Translations under genes and position numbers: made by a program | The notes under the pieces: model-generated | Seen by the model: only the letters and a program-made list of their open reading frames with translations | Told to the model about the DNA's origin: nothing | The model's database searches: none | Source of the DNA: Enoplosus armatus | Taxonomy: Eukaryota > Chordata > Actinopteri > Centrarchiformes > Enoplosidae | Assembly: GCF_043641665.1 (NCBI RefSeq) | Contig: NC_092181.1 | Coordinates: 22,328,463 to 22,392,462, forward strand | Direction: 5' to 3' | Length of the DNA stretch: 64,000 bases | In this document: positions 1-12,200 of the stretch, in pieces | Position numbering within the stretch: position 1 is the stretch's first letter | How the letters are laid out: each line of letters opens with the position of its first letter

Positions 1-991
1 AATAATATCATTCATGACAGATTAAGGATTTGTAGAGATGTTTGCCCAATTTTAAACTATTTTTAGCACTTTTTCTGTGACCTTTGCCAACGTTTTTGTC
101 TGATCTCTTGCAGTCCATAACATATGGACATTCACACTTTTATTGAGATGTTTCTGAACTCCTGAGTTCTTATGAGGTTTAAGGTCAGACTTTCAGCTTT
201 AATTTCAAGGTGTTAACATCCACTCCGGGTCAACAGCACAGGAATCATAGCCCTGCTCTGCCCTGCACATTTTACGAAGTGCATTCCAACAGAAAAAGTA
301 TTATGTATTCTATGTATCCTTATATACTTATACTACATATAAAGTATATTGCTTATGTACTTGTACATATAAGTATTATTAAGACTTACTTGTTGTTAAG
401 TTTTTGTATTCATATACTGTGTATTGTTTTATCTTTTATTTTGTATGTGTGTGTGTGTGTGTGTGTGTCGCTTGACTTAGAAAGTGAAAGCGTTCTTCTG
501 TCATTAATCCAGTGATGGATGATGCACAAACCTCTGGGGGGTTATTGTCGGTCACATGACCTCACACACACACAGACTGGATTACATGTGTTGCAACAGT
601 ATGCAATAAAGTTAAAGTGGCAATAATTGATAGTTTTATAACAACAATGTATGAAATGGCAAACTGAAAGTTTCATCTTATTGTTGTCTGACTCACAACT
701 TTACTGTACTCTGCCTGCTCGGCACCAATGAATGATGATGTTTCTCTGTAACCTTTGAATGTATAAATAAGCAACTTATTTGCTAATACGTTTCCCATAT
801 CAATATGTCATTAGGTGGGTTTCAATCCACCTGCATTTTCAATTTGCGCCTACAAAAGTAGAAACGCTGGAAATGCGGAAAATTCTCGAAATATCACTAA
901 AAAGTTTTTATGCTTGCTGAGCAGAGAGGAGTCGGTGATGGAGGATCTGCCAGTGAAAAGTGGTGGTCAAGAAGAGGATTCTTCTTTGTAG
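1..991. other. Non-coding DNA upstream of the socs1-like gene
   Basis: No coding region is supportable here. The longest open frame (about 210-515) is low-complexity, Tyr/Ile/Val-rich sequence that runs through a short TG repeat (near 446-468). The last part (about 800-990) should contain the promoter or an untranslated first exon of the socs1-like gene, but no diagnostic element was identified. Confidence 0.5.
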
Positions 992-3667
992 GATGGTCAG
1001 AGACAATCTTGACAAAACAGAAGTACAGAGCCAAAGACAGAACCGCGCAGCTGAGACACAGAGCCAACGTCAACCCCCTGAAGAGCCTGCAGGACCCGAA
1101 CGAGCCCTGAGCCCAGAGAGAGTTAGTCCACAGAGCCAAGAGCCGACGGAGAGGCAGCTAGATTTACTGCACTGGAACAAACTTCGCTTAGAGGAAGAAC
1201 CTGAAACCTGGCGCCAGGTTGGTACTCAAAGTTTGCTCGCTGTGATTCACAGACTGTGGATGTTATTGCTTTGTGATATTGATTTTTAAACAATGGACGG
1301 ATGGCTGGAGCGAGATAAAGTCAGAAATCAAACACCAGTGGTTGAGGAAGTATTCAGTGTAGAAACACTGGAACATTTTACGTCAGTAAATGTACAAAAG
1401 AATTAGCATCAAAATATATTTAAAGTAGCAAAAGTCAAAAGTATTCACTATGCAGAATGACCCTTTTGAGAATAATATACATTACATAATTGGATTACAA
1501 TATTGATATTGATGCATTAATGTGTAAGCATCACTTTAATGTTGTAGCTGGTAAAGATGGCGCCAATTTTAACTACTTCATATACTGCTAATGTTAATGT
1601 TAGCTTATTCTATAATAATACATCTGAATGTATATATTATTCTGAAGTAGCGTGTAACTACAGCTGTCAAATGAATGTAGTAGAGTAGAAATAGAAAGTA
1701 ACAAAAGGGAGGGTTCAGGTACCTCAGTACTTAGTTTCCACCACTGGTCACATCTTTTCTGTACATTTTTGGAAATAAGCATGTTATCATATTTGCATTT
1801 TTTAATATTTGGAAACACTTTTTAACAACATGGTTATGAGATGATTCATCTCTATTAGTGACAAATAACAGACTTTCCACATGACTTCAGGCTGAGCATG
1901 TAGGTTTTTGTTCCAGCCAAACATTATATAACAACAACAACAACAACATGAACCACAACATCGCTAATAATGATAATATTTTTATAGTATTATTGTGGTT
2001 ATTATGTTGGTATGCATGTGCAGATTTCTGTCCCAATGAAAGATACATATGTATATATGATAATAATAATAATTATTGGTCAGTGTTTTTCACATCAGTG
2101 GAGCTTATCTGCATTTAATCTTCCAGAGAAAACAGAGTTTCCACAACACAAAGGTTTTGTGGTTGTCGCTGCGTCATCGTTCGGAAACTCAACTCGAAAA
2201 AGCCAAATATCTGAGTTCATCTTTGGACTTTGGATGTTGGCATGGAGTCTAATTTTTCTGGTGAATCAGACATCAGCGTCTGAACTCTGTTACTGTTATT
2301 GTGACTAAGTGTTCAACACTGTGCAGAGCATTATTATTGTTAGTAGTAGTAGTAGTAGTAGTAGTACTTTTACATTATTATTATTATTCACACAATATAG
2401 CATCTCTCAAAACAAGTTGCAATTACAAGTTGCTTTATAAACTTAAAAGAAAAGGATTTAATGGATTAAAAAAATGATCTTAAAACAACAATTTAATGTT
2501 GGAAAAGTTTCTCTCAGGTACAGCAGCCAGGTTCCTAATGGCACTTTTTGTCTTTATTGCAAATGGACTGACTGACTGAGGGTCACAAGTTCTAAGATTT
2601 CATTTTAATACCTTATTTCATCCCATATCAGTTTGTCCATAAAACATCCATAAAATTGTAAAATTTCTTTAAAGCTGCGTTAATTGATGTTTGGCCACTA
2701 GGGGGCACAAAAGCATCGAAGAAGCTGACACATTACCATCTTATATTTGTTATGGCTAAATTAATAGTGAACAGTTATTTGTTTCTGGCCACATGATAAA
2801 TGAAAGTCTAATATTCTCTCTTCTTTTACTCTGTTGTGAACGGAAGCCATGAGCAGCCGTGTTTGCAATTATGTTTTTAATCCCGTTATCTCGAGATCGT
2901 GAGTTAATTATCTCGTTATCTCAGGACAAAAGAGTTGTTTTCTGGTAATAATGGATTCATTATCTCATTATCTTGCTAAAACAATAGGCTGTTTTCTCTG
3001 GATAATAGGACAAATACGTTTGATTATTTCTAATACTTGCTCTGCTGTAGTCGGTGACTGGAGCTGATGCCGAGAACTTGCCTACACACCTCCGTCCATT
3101 CAGCAGCGCTGCAGAGTATAAACTAGTGAAACACACTTACCAGCAGCTCCAACACAGTGGTTACTACTGGGGATCAATGACCATGGAGGAGGCACATGAA
3201 ATACTCACACCGGCACCACTGGGCACCTTCCTCATCAGGTAATCTGCCGCTTTCATTTGAAAGTTGTAGTGTTGTTTCATATGTTTTATAAGGAAATAAA
3301 GTGTGCACAAAGTGACTGTATGTTGCTGCTGTGTTGTTGCAGAGATAGCGTCCAGACGGATGTTTTCTTCACTCTGAGTTACCAAAGCGACGATGGGCCG
3401 ACTAGCGTTCGTGTCCAGCTGAACAACCTGCTCTTCAATCTGTACGGCAGCCACAGGACTTTTGCTTCACTCTTCGCTCTGCTCACTTATTACACCGGCT
3501 CATCCTGTAAGCTGACGGTGCCTTATCGCAAGCAGCGTCCGCAGAGCCTGAAGCAGATGTGCAGGAGGGCTCTTATACGCACATATGGAGCAGAAAACAT
3601 AAGCACCTTACCTGGACTCAGTACACAAGCTAAAGACTATGTTCATGCGTACCCTTGTTGTATATAG
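992..3667 (+). CDS. socs1: Suppressor of cytokine signalling 1-like protein (SH2 + SOCS box), three coding exons
   Basis: Proposed coding exons are 993-1217, 3051-3238 and 3343-3667, giving 245 codons in a consistent frame. SOCS1 binds activated JAKs, blocks their kinase activity and recruits an elongin/cullin ubiquitin ligase, damping cytokine signalling. Exons 2 and 3 are secure: a segment like the kinase-inhibitory region (THLRPFSSAAEY) is followed by an SH2 domain with the phosphotyrosine-binding core FLIR/DS, and a C-terminal SOCS box (LKQMCRRALIRTYG ... DYVHAYP). Exon 1 is less certain. Its start at 993 follows a good acceptor (AG at 990-991) and is in frame, but it is a Gln/Glu/Pro-rich sequence I cannot align to a known SOCS1 N-terminus, and its donor (GTTGGT) is weak. 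An intron splits the SH2 domain after the FLIR arginine, whereas mammalian SOCS1 coding sequence is intronless. The paralogue (1a or 1b) is undecided; CISH and SOCS2 are less likely because of the SOCS1-like motif before the SH2 domain. Confidence 0.78.
1340..1745 (-). repeat. Interspersed repeat of a common fish family, reverse orientation
   Basis: Read on the minus strand this begins near 1745 with a 'ccagtggtggaaactaagtactgag' type head and continues with alternating 'agtac' and 'ttact' blocks down to about 1340. The same family is seen forward at about 43400-44190. It lies in intron 1 of the proposed socs1 model. I recognise the 'guanine-poor AGTAC' head as a frequent teleost repeat, but cannot give a formal family name. 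Confidence 0.5.
2647..3017 (+). repeat. Direct repeat copy 1, upstream of the SH2 exon
   Basis: About 370 bp that recurs in the same orientation at 3941-4325. Shared landmarks in order are 'tccataaaattgta', 'ttaattgatgtttggccacta', 'tatatttgttatggctaaa', 'ctggccacatgat', 'gccatgagcagccgtg', 'gagttgttttct' and a 'tctctggataat.ggacaaatac' end. Copy 1 ends about 33 bp before the second coding exon of the socs1-like gene. Confidence 0.85.
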
Positions 3668-3940
3668 ACATGTGTGAGTGCCTGTTGCTGTGTCAAGATG
3701 TTTGTGTTATTATGAGTGAAACAAATATTTTTGTTTTACAATGTAATGTTTGAATTTTGAAGGGTTATTTGCACACATTATCAAAATGGTACACATGGCA
3801 CATGTTATAATTTTTTGAAATGAATAACAACTCATATTGTCATAAATCCACATTTATGATTATTCGTACAGGACACGTTTTCTACAAATCCTGTGGAACT
3901 GCTGTACCACTGCCTCCAAGATATATATCAGATTGTAGCG

Positions 3941-4325
3941 TCCATAAAATTGTACAATCTGCTGCTCTTTAAAGCTGCATTAATTGATGTTTGGCCACTA
4001 GAGGGCAGAACAACTAAACATCAAAAGAAGCTGACATATCACTATTTTATATTTGTTATGGCTAAAATATTAACCAAACGATTTCTTTCTGGCCACATGA
4101 TGAATGAAAGTCTAATTTTCTCTCTGCTTTACTCTGTTTTGAACAGAGGCCATGAGCAGCCGTGGTTGCATGGTTAACATAACCATTACTTACCACTTAC
4201 TCTTGTTTTCTCGAGATTGTGAGTTGATTATCTCGTTATGTCAGGACGAAAGAGTTGTTTTCTTGTAATAATGGGTTAATTACCTCATTATCTTGACTGT
4301 TTTCTCTGGATAATGGGACAAATAC
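3941..4325 (+). repeat. Direct repeat copy 2, downstream of the socs1-like stop codon
   Basis: Second member of the pair described at 2647-3017, in the same orientation, starting about 270 bp after the stop codon. The two are clearly diverged by many substitutions and small indels, so they are old insertions or an old duplication rather than a recent assembly artefact. No coding potential was recognised. Confidence 0.85.
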
Positions 4326-4329
4326 CTAA

Positions 4330-6100
4330 TTTACATGAGAAAACAACAGTTATGGATGAAATGAGGAAGCCTGATTTGTCCCGAGATAAAATAATATTTT
4401 TGCAACAACAGCTGCTGTCAACTTCTGTAGTTTTGGTCTCCACCAACTCGTATAAAAATGTCTGTCTGTGCTAGATATTTAACTTTCTTTAAGGGGGGTT
4501 AATGAGAGCGGCTGAAACTCAATTATACAGTAAGTGCTGTAAAAACAATCAGCTAAAAGAGGCTAAAAATCTTCACAGAGCAGCAGAGCCTTTTCAAATT
4601 ACATGTAGTAATTTGATTCAGTTGTAGTATTGATTAATGCAGTTTTAACTCTTCACTTGAAATCATTGTACATATGTTAGTATCTTTAGTCCTGATGCTT
4701 TTCATACTTTGAACATCTGAAATAAATGAAAATCATTAGTCTATTTTGATTTAATGCATGAACCCAAGGCTGAACTATTGACCAAGCGAAGTGGGCAAAG
4801 GCCCCTGGTTGTGTAGCAAATATGTAGCAGACAAGTGATCCATTGACAATACCTCTAGCGTCATCTTTAGGTCAAATTTTGAATTTGTCCACTACTTTCG
4901 TTTATGACCAACTTCCTGCATAACGAATGACCCATCAGCTTCAACTGTAGGCTACTTTGTGTTTAGTGCTAGCAAATGTTAGCATACTAACACGCCAAAC
5001 TAAGATGGAGACCATAGTAAACATTGTATCTGCTAAATAAACATCAGCATGTTAGCATTGTCACTGTCACCATGTTAGCATGCTGATGTTAGCATTTAGC
5101 TGAAAGCACTGCTGTGCCAAGGTACAGCCTCACAGAGTCGCTAGCATGGCCGTAGACTCTTAGTCTTGTTGTAATATGCATCACAAAGTCTAAATTTCAA
5201 TGATGCGTACTAATTGTATGAAGTGTGTATAATATACATAGTGCATATTAACAGCACACTTAAAAATCAAACCTGTTTTTGTTTTGTGCATGCACACCGA
5301 CTTTTTTGAGTAGACTTAACTTTATCACTTCTCCAGCATGAACACACAACATACTCAAAAACGGCTTAGAATATGGCACCGGGGCACAGCTCTATTTTTA
5401 ATAACTTAAACTGTATCAGTGCATTTTCTCAAATAAATGTATGTATACTTAATCTAACCGTACTCAAACTAAGTTTGTGTGGGGGGCAGACTAGGGGCCC
5501 ACATCTCATTTGGGTCCCCCTAGTGTGTTAATCCGGCCCTGTATGAAGCTGACTCACCTGAACAACTATTTACCATTCCAATCAGATAGGCGTTGTGTCA
5601 GTACAAAAATAAAGATAAATCCTGCACATACACACATATTTGATTTTTGATTTTTTTTTTTTTTTTATCAAGCACCAGTCTTCTGTCATGTGTTCCACTT
5701 CCTGTCCTAAATCTGACTGGCAGTGGCCCCTTTAGTCTAAATTAGCCCTGCACCAGGGACACACACATACACACACACTTTTCCTGCCCTCAAATTATCT
5801 GTCTCATTAACCTTAAACATGTTGTTGTAAAACCATCACCACTGTGACACACATAGCACCTTTCAACAGCAAAGCAATAAAAGCAGAATGGGTTTACATA
5901 CAAAAATAAAAATAGTCATGAAGAAAATATATTAAAGAGTTATTTATAAAATGATTTTAAAAAGAGTGAAATAAAATAAAGGGTAAAATAATGTGATCAA
6001 AATAAAATAAAATGGAGAATACAAATGGCTACAGTTCCGTTTCAGTACAGATATGAATGAATAATGTGAAAGCCAGTGTAAATCATCATTTATCGATCGA
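4330..6100. other. Intergenic region between socs1 and caskin1, repeat-rich
   Basis: No gene is supportable. A segment at about 4745-5170 is a teleost interspersed repeat, rich in 'gttagcatgctaa' type words and ending with 'gctagcatggccgtagactc'. A second repeat-like segment ends near 5540 ('ggggcccacatctcatttgg'). A poly(T) run lies at about 5649-5666. The AT-rich tail to 6050 leads into the GC-rich caskin1 5' region. Confidence 0.5.
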
Positions 6101-6345
6101 CAGTGAGTGACAGTGCTGAGTGTCTCTTGGGTCCGCGCGATCCCGGACTCTGCTTCCCACTGTCCCGCGCTCTGTGCACCTCTTGCACGCGACTGAGTAG
6201 ACTACATTATTATTACGATGTCAAACGACCTCTCTTGACTTGTCCGCCCGCACGCGCGCCAACACGCGGACTGGGATTACAACAACTGGAGTGGCGCGCG
6301 CACAAGTAGCTCGTGTTTATGTAATGCCATATGTGACTGTGAATG

Positions 6346-6385
<40 letters not shown>

Positions 6386-6904
6386 CGCGCTGGAGCTGGC
6401 GCGAGCTGGTCCAGCACCGCGGCGGCGACAGCGGTCACACGTTAAACATCAGCGACCCGTGCGTGTTATTCTGCGGATTGGGGGCTCGTGAGATTTCAGC
6501 GGTGCGGATTTGACCCATCATATAGGAGGGCGCTCGAGCTCCACCGTTTTCACGCACGGCACGCACGTAGACCCGGTGAAATCGTCACGCGGATAGAATC
6601 TGTGGAATCTGTCGCGAGTGTGTTCGTGCGCGGCCGGAGAGCATCCAGACAGAGCGCGAGGTCCGGTCGGTCGGTGGTCGGTGTGGGTCGGTAGCACCGC
6701 GTGGAGGGGAGGTAGAGCGGGACTTGCGCTGGACTCCTGGCCGAATCGGTGCATCCCACTCCCGGCAGCATCCATCCCTCCGCGCCTCAGCTCCAGCGGG
6801 AGGCCCGGAGCGGCGGCAGGATGTAGCAGTGGATTAACGGAGGAGAGAGGGGCGCTCAGAGGAAGAGAGCGGGACCGAGCGGACCGAGGCGGGACGGAGG
6901 GGAC
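6100..6904 (+). promoter_or_regulatory. caskin1: caskin1 CpG-rich promoter / 5' untranslated region
   Basis: Composition changes abruptly from AT-rich to GC- and CpG-rich at about 6110 and stays so to the caskin1 start codon at 6905, as expected of a CpG-island promoter and 5' leader of a brain-expressed vertebrate gene. A (TG)n tract sits at about 6343-6382. No TATA box or transcription start site could be assigned. Confidence 0.5.
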
Positions 6905-7144
6905 ATGGGGAAGGACCAGGAGCTTCTCCAGGCCGTGAAGACCGAGGACTTGCTGACAGCTCAGCGGCTTCTACAGAGACCTCGGCCAGGGAAAGCCAGT
7001 CAGTATCCCTCCATCCTCCTGTCTCACACACACACACACACACACACATCATGTCATTACCAGGTCAGGACAGTGCAGGCTAAATAGGATGGCTAAATGG
7101 TGCACTGTGTGTGTGAGTGTGTGTTTTCCTGCATGCATGTATTG

Positions 7145-7185
<41 letters not shown>

Positions 7186-7332
7186 TGCTATGACGTTGGG
7201 TGTGTGATAGTGATGACGTTGCACATGTGTGAAAACAGTCATCATGAATGTAATTAGAAATTAGAAATGCTTGTCACCCATTTCCCACCATTGACTGTTT
7301 GTGAGTGTATGTGTCTGCGTGAATGCACAAAA

Positions 7333-7381
<49 letters not shown>

Positions 7382-9238
7382 GGGGGGGTTGCCACTGCCG
7401 GAGAGGATGTGTGTATTAGTATGTGTGTGTGTCAGAGAGAGAGAGCGAGAGGTGAAAGTACACGAAGGTCCTACACTGCTCTCGGGACGGGGATTATTGG
7501 TGTGTGAAGACGCCAGATGTTAGTGGTAATAATGTCATAAGTGCACACGTGCAGACATTTGCATGCGCGCACATATGTGGCGCTCAAATGTGCGAGTGTG
7601 CGGCTGCTTGACGTGGAGTCAGCTGGGACTTGAGGTGATAATTAGATTTCAATTACAGCCTTGAAACTGCTCTCCTCCTCTCCCATTTCATCACCGGGCC
7701 CCTCTCGATTTCTCTGCTCTGAATTTGTCTCCTCACCTCTCGTTTCCTCCTCTCTGTTCCTTTTTTCCTCCCCTTCTGTTTCCACTCCTGTCCTCTCCTA
7801 TCGCCTAATTTTCTCTCCTCCGGTTTCCCCTACAATTGTCTTCTCGTCTGTCCTCTCCTCTTGTTTCCTCTCTTTCCTCTTCTCTCATCTAGCCCTGTTT
7901 CCTCCTCTCCTCACCTCTCTCCTCCTTTCCTATTTCCTTTCCCGTCTCCTCTCCTGTCTTGGCCCCTGTTTTCCTCTTGTTTCCTCTCCTCTCTCTCCTC
8001 TCTCTCCTCTCTCTCCTCTCCTCTTGTTTCCTCTCCTCTCTCTCCTCTCCTCTTGTTTCCTCTCCTCTCTTTCCTCTCCTCTCTCTCCTCTCCTCTCCCC
8101 TCCTCTTGTTTGCTCTCCTCTCTTTCCTCTCCTCTTGTTTCCTCTCCTCTCTTTCCTCTCCTCTCCTCTTGTTTCCTCTCCTCACTTTCCTCTGCTCTCC
8201 TATCTTTCCTCTCCTCTCTCTCCTCTCCTCTCTTTCCTCTCCTCTCTCTCCTCTCCTCTCCTCTTGTTTCCTCTTCTCTCCTCTCTCCTCTCTTCTTGTT
8301 TCCTCTCCTCTCTTTCCTCTCCTCTCCTCTCTTTCCTCTCCTCTCTCCCCTCTCCTCTCCTCTTGTTTCCTCTCCTCTCTCTCCTCTCCTCTCTTTCCTC
8401 TCCTCTCTTTCCTCTCCTCTCCTCTCTCTCCTCTCCTCTTGTTTCCTCTCCTCTCCTCTCTCTCCTCTCCTCTCTTTCCTCTCCTCTCTCTCCTCTCCTC
8501 TCCTCTTGTTTCCTCTCCTCTCCTCTCTCTCCTCTCCTCTTGTTTCCTCTCCTCTCATCTCTCCCCTCTCCTCTTGTTTCCTCTCCTCCCTTTCCTCTCC
8601 TCTCCTCTTGTTTCCTCTCCTCTCTCTCCTCTCCTCTCCTCTTGTTTCCTCTCCTCTCTCTCCTCTCCTCTTGTTTCCTCTCCTCTCCTCTCTCTCCTCT
8701 CCTCTCTCTCCTCTTGTTTCCTCTCCTCTCCTCTCTCTCCTCTCCTCTTGTTTCCTCTCCTCTCCTCTCTCTCCTCTCCTCTTGTTTCCTCTCCTCTCAT
8801 CTCTCCCCTCTCCTCTTGTTTCCTCTCCTCCCTTTCCTCTCCTCTCCTCTTGTTTCCTCTCCTCTCTCTCCTCTCCTCTCCTCTTGTTTCCTCTCCTCTC
8901 TCTCCTCTCCTCTTGTTTCCTCTCCTCTCCTCTCTCTCCTCTCCTCTTGTTTCCTCTCCTCTTCTCCTCTCGTGTGTGTTTGTCTCTGAACATTCCAGCA
9001 GTGCCATGGAAAAGAAAAATGCTTCTCCTCAAATGCCAGAACAGATCAGCTCTGAGTGCTCAGTCCGCTGCACACTGACAAAGAGAAGGGGGGAGGTGGG
9101 TAGAGGGTGAGGGGGGTGAGGGTGAGGAGAAGGGTAAGAATGGGAGAGGAAAAGTGCGAGAGTGCAGGACAGAAGGAGGGAAAACATCGAGATATGAATG
9201 CAGAGAGGTAAAGAGACAGGAAGTGATGGAAAGAGGTT

Positions 9239-9285
<47 letters not shown>

Positions 9286-12200
9286 CTGCGTGAATCGAGG
9301 TTTATGTTTGAATAATTAAAAAGGAAGCCAGGTTTCTCTGCTGGAGAATCACACACACTAACACCTCTAACACACACAATTACAGGCGAGCGTGCACAGA
9401 AACGCATTTGACACATCAGGTGTTAGTCATGTGCCCGTCTCCGTTTGTATTATTAACAGTATGCAAATGATGTGGGTGAGAGGGAGTTGCTGCAGCGGCT
9501 GTTTGCTCTGTCAAAATATATCAACTTTGATGCAGGAGATTAGAGGAATTGAAGTGGTGACAGGACCATGTAAGGCCATTTCACTTCACAGTCCCTCTTC
9601 TCCAACTGATTAAAGCAATAGTTCAACATAAAGGGAAATACACTCATTTGCCTCCTTGCAAAGAGTTAGATGAGAAGATCTTTTCCTCTCTCATGTCTGT
9701 GCGGTAAATATGTTAGCTTAGCTTAGCATAAATACTGGAAACAGAGGGAAACAGCTAGCCTGGCTCTGTCAGATAACAGAATCCATCTACCAACACCTCT
9801 AAAGCTCACTAATTAACATGTTGTATCTCACTTGTTTAATCCGTACAAAAAACGAATTGTAAAAACGAAGACTTGCTGTCCAGCACATATCCCGCTGTAA
9901 AGCTGCAAATTGTCTTTTTTAATTTCTTTTCGTTTACGTTTGTCCTCTTTCTTTAAAGGGCACCTATTACACTTTTCCTTCTCTCTGTCATAGCACTTTC
10001 TGCTGACATCCGCTCGTCTCGTACTTCTTTATACAGTCATCTGCAAAGAGTTTATTCTAAGCCAAAAGCCTGTCAAACTACAGTCTTCTTGGTAAACCTA
10101 TGTACATGTTCTCTCAAAACAGTCAACTTGAGTAGTATTATAGGCCTTTAATGTACTCCAGCATACAAATAACTGGGAGTGCAGGGAGATTAACATTTTA
10201 CTAGCTGTGTTACTTTTGTTTTTCTGACAGCAGATTCTTTCCACGTCAGTCTGCATTGTGGTGCATTTCCCACACATACACCAATTAGCATATATATAGA
10301 GGCATATATAGAAAAAAAAATATATGGCTTGTGATTGAAAGACTAAATCCACCTTTATGTCACACAATAAGCAGGTGATGAGCGAAATATTTACCAAACA
10401 GAGACGTCCTGCTGTAATCTTTGTTGCTGTGAATGCTCTTTCCGTCCACTCTCATAATCCGGATCAGATTCTGGCTCCGACAGGTATGGATGGATATGAA
10501 AAGTTGCCGTTTCCAGTCAAGAACGAGAAGTTATGTTACTTTGTAGGCTTTCAACAAGATCTCATAACCTACAGAACGTGTTTTCTCAACAAACCCATAC
10601 TCAAAAGAATCTGTTGAATGGATTATCAGCTTGACACAGCTTCCTCAGTGCAACGATGTGGCTCATTGATTCTTTATAGTTTTTGGACAAAATGGAGCTC
10701 TGTGTCACAGAGGAATAAGCTTCAGTATATCAGGCTTTGGCTACACAGACAGTACTTGTTACAAGGATCAGTTCATTGTTGGTTTTGGTCTTTTTGTGGG
10801 ATTTGTTGACAATATGAAAAATATCACCTTATAGTCTTGCTGCACTGGACTCATTGTTTCCTGTTTTAAGAAATCCTCCGTCAGTGGCTTTGGTGTTTTA
10901 AAGAGTCAGTTCAGACAGAGATGTTGCGTCTCTGGTACACTTACACAAAATAAGGCATCTTTCTAAACCATTTGGTAATGGTTTCCTTATCTTTGGCTCA
11001 GTTGCAATAAAGCTCTTTATCTTAGAGATATGAGAACATCCTTATCATAACTATCTCTTTTATGTTTTAGTAAGCAACTGAAATGAGCACTAAGTAATTT
11101 ATACAATGCATCTGCCTCTATGTACCATCAAAGAAGTGCAACTGACTGGTTTTTGGCACAGTCAGTAGTAGTTCATAATGGACTGAGGTATAAAGATCTG
11201 GTTTTCCCACTACATTAAGTAAACAACTGTCTCGAAGCGCAGAAGTACCGTGATAGACCAGCAGTAATATGAAGGGAAAACATGCTGCTGTAGCACACTG
11301 TAGTGGGAATATTATTTGGCTTGAGAACAACAGGTGTTGCGCATGAAATGTTGATGATCACCTCCTGAAAACCCTTTCCTCCGACATTAAACTTCAAACG
11401 CTCTGAGGGGCGGTTCAAAGTATAGTAAAAGCTCAATCTCAATTAAGTTATCATGGACTTATTAACGCTGAGCACTAACAACCATAATAATCCCCAACAG
11501 GTACAGTATATGTAATCTTTTTAGAGGTGAATGATTTGATCATTAATCGATTAGTCAATCGATGGAAATCATTTGAATCCCTTTTGAAGCAAAAATGGCA
11601 AATAAATGCTTGTTAAAGAGTTGTAGCTGTATGAATACTATACTGCCATTGTGTTGCCAAAACACATCGATTTCCAAAAAGCACTCCATAGTGACCCAAG
11701 TTCCAGTCTTATTGTCTTGACTCGGTCAGAAAGCTTCTTGTGCAGCGGGCTAATTAACTGAGAGCTGTTGGCCATAATGTCATCAGTATAAGTGAAAGAG
11801 CACCTCAAAAAAACTGAAACATTTTAGGTATGTAAGTAGTATAAGTTATGTTATTTATTACATTGTTATTATTTTATGATAAATATCTGCATATTGCGTT
11901 TCTCTCATCACCAGTCACAACAGTCCAGTCTCTTCAACATATGTGTGCAATCGTCTGGAAACAGAAAGAGAAAAGGCACGTCAGCGGTGGCATTTGTTTT
12001 AGGCTACATGTTACACTGAAACTCTAAATGCATGATGACAGGCGAAGTCAGAGGGGATGGAAACTGGACTTCAGAACATTTCTGGTAATGAGAACCCTTG
12101 AGAAACCCTCCACTTCACCTTTCCTGAGGTTTGGATTCTGCTCTGCTACACAGAAGGTTGCTCAGTAGCTACTAGCTTGTTGGTGCTAGTAGCGACTAAA

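Noticed and set aside
210..515. 101-codon ORF at the left edge
   Set aside because: Low-complexity, AT-rich and TG-repeat derived; no domain.
7661..9110. Several open frames of 150-440 codons on both strands (Ser/Pro/Leu-rich and Arg/Glu/Gly-rich)
   Set aside because: They are translations of the CT minisatellite, exist simultaneously in several frames and both strands, and have no non-repetitive domain.
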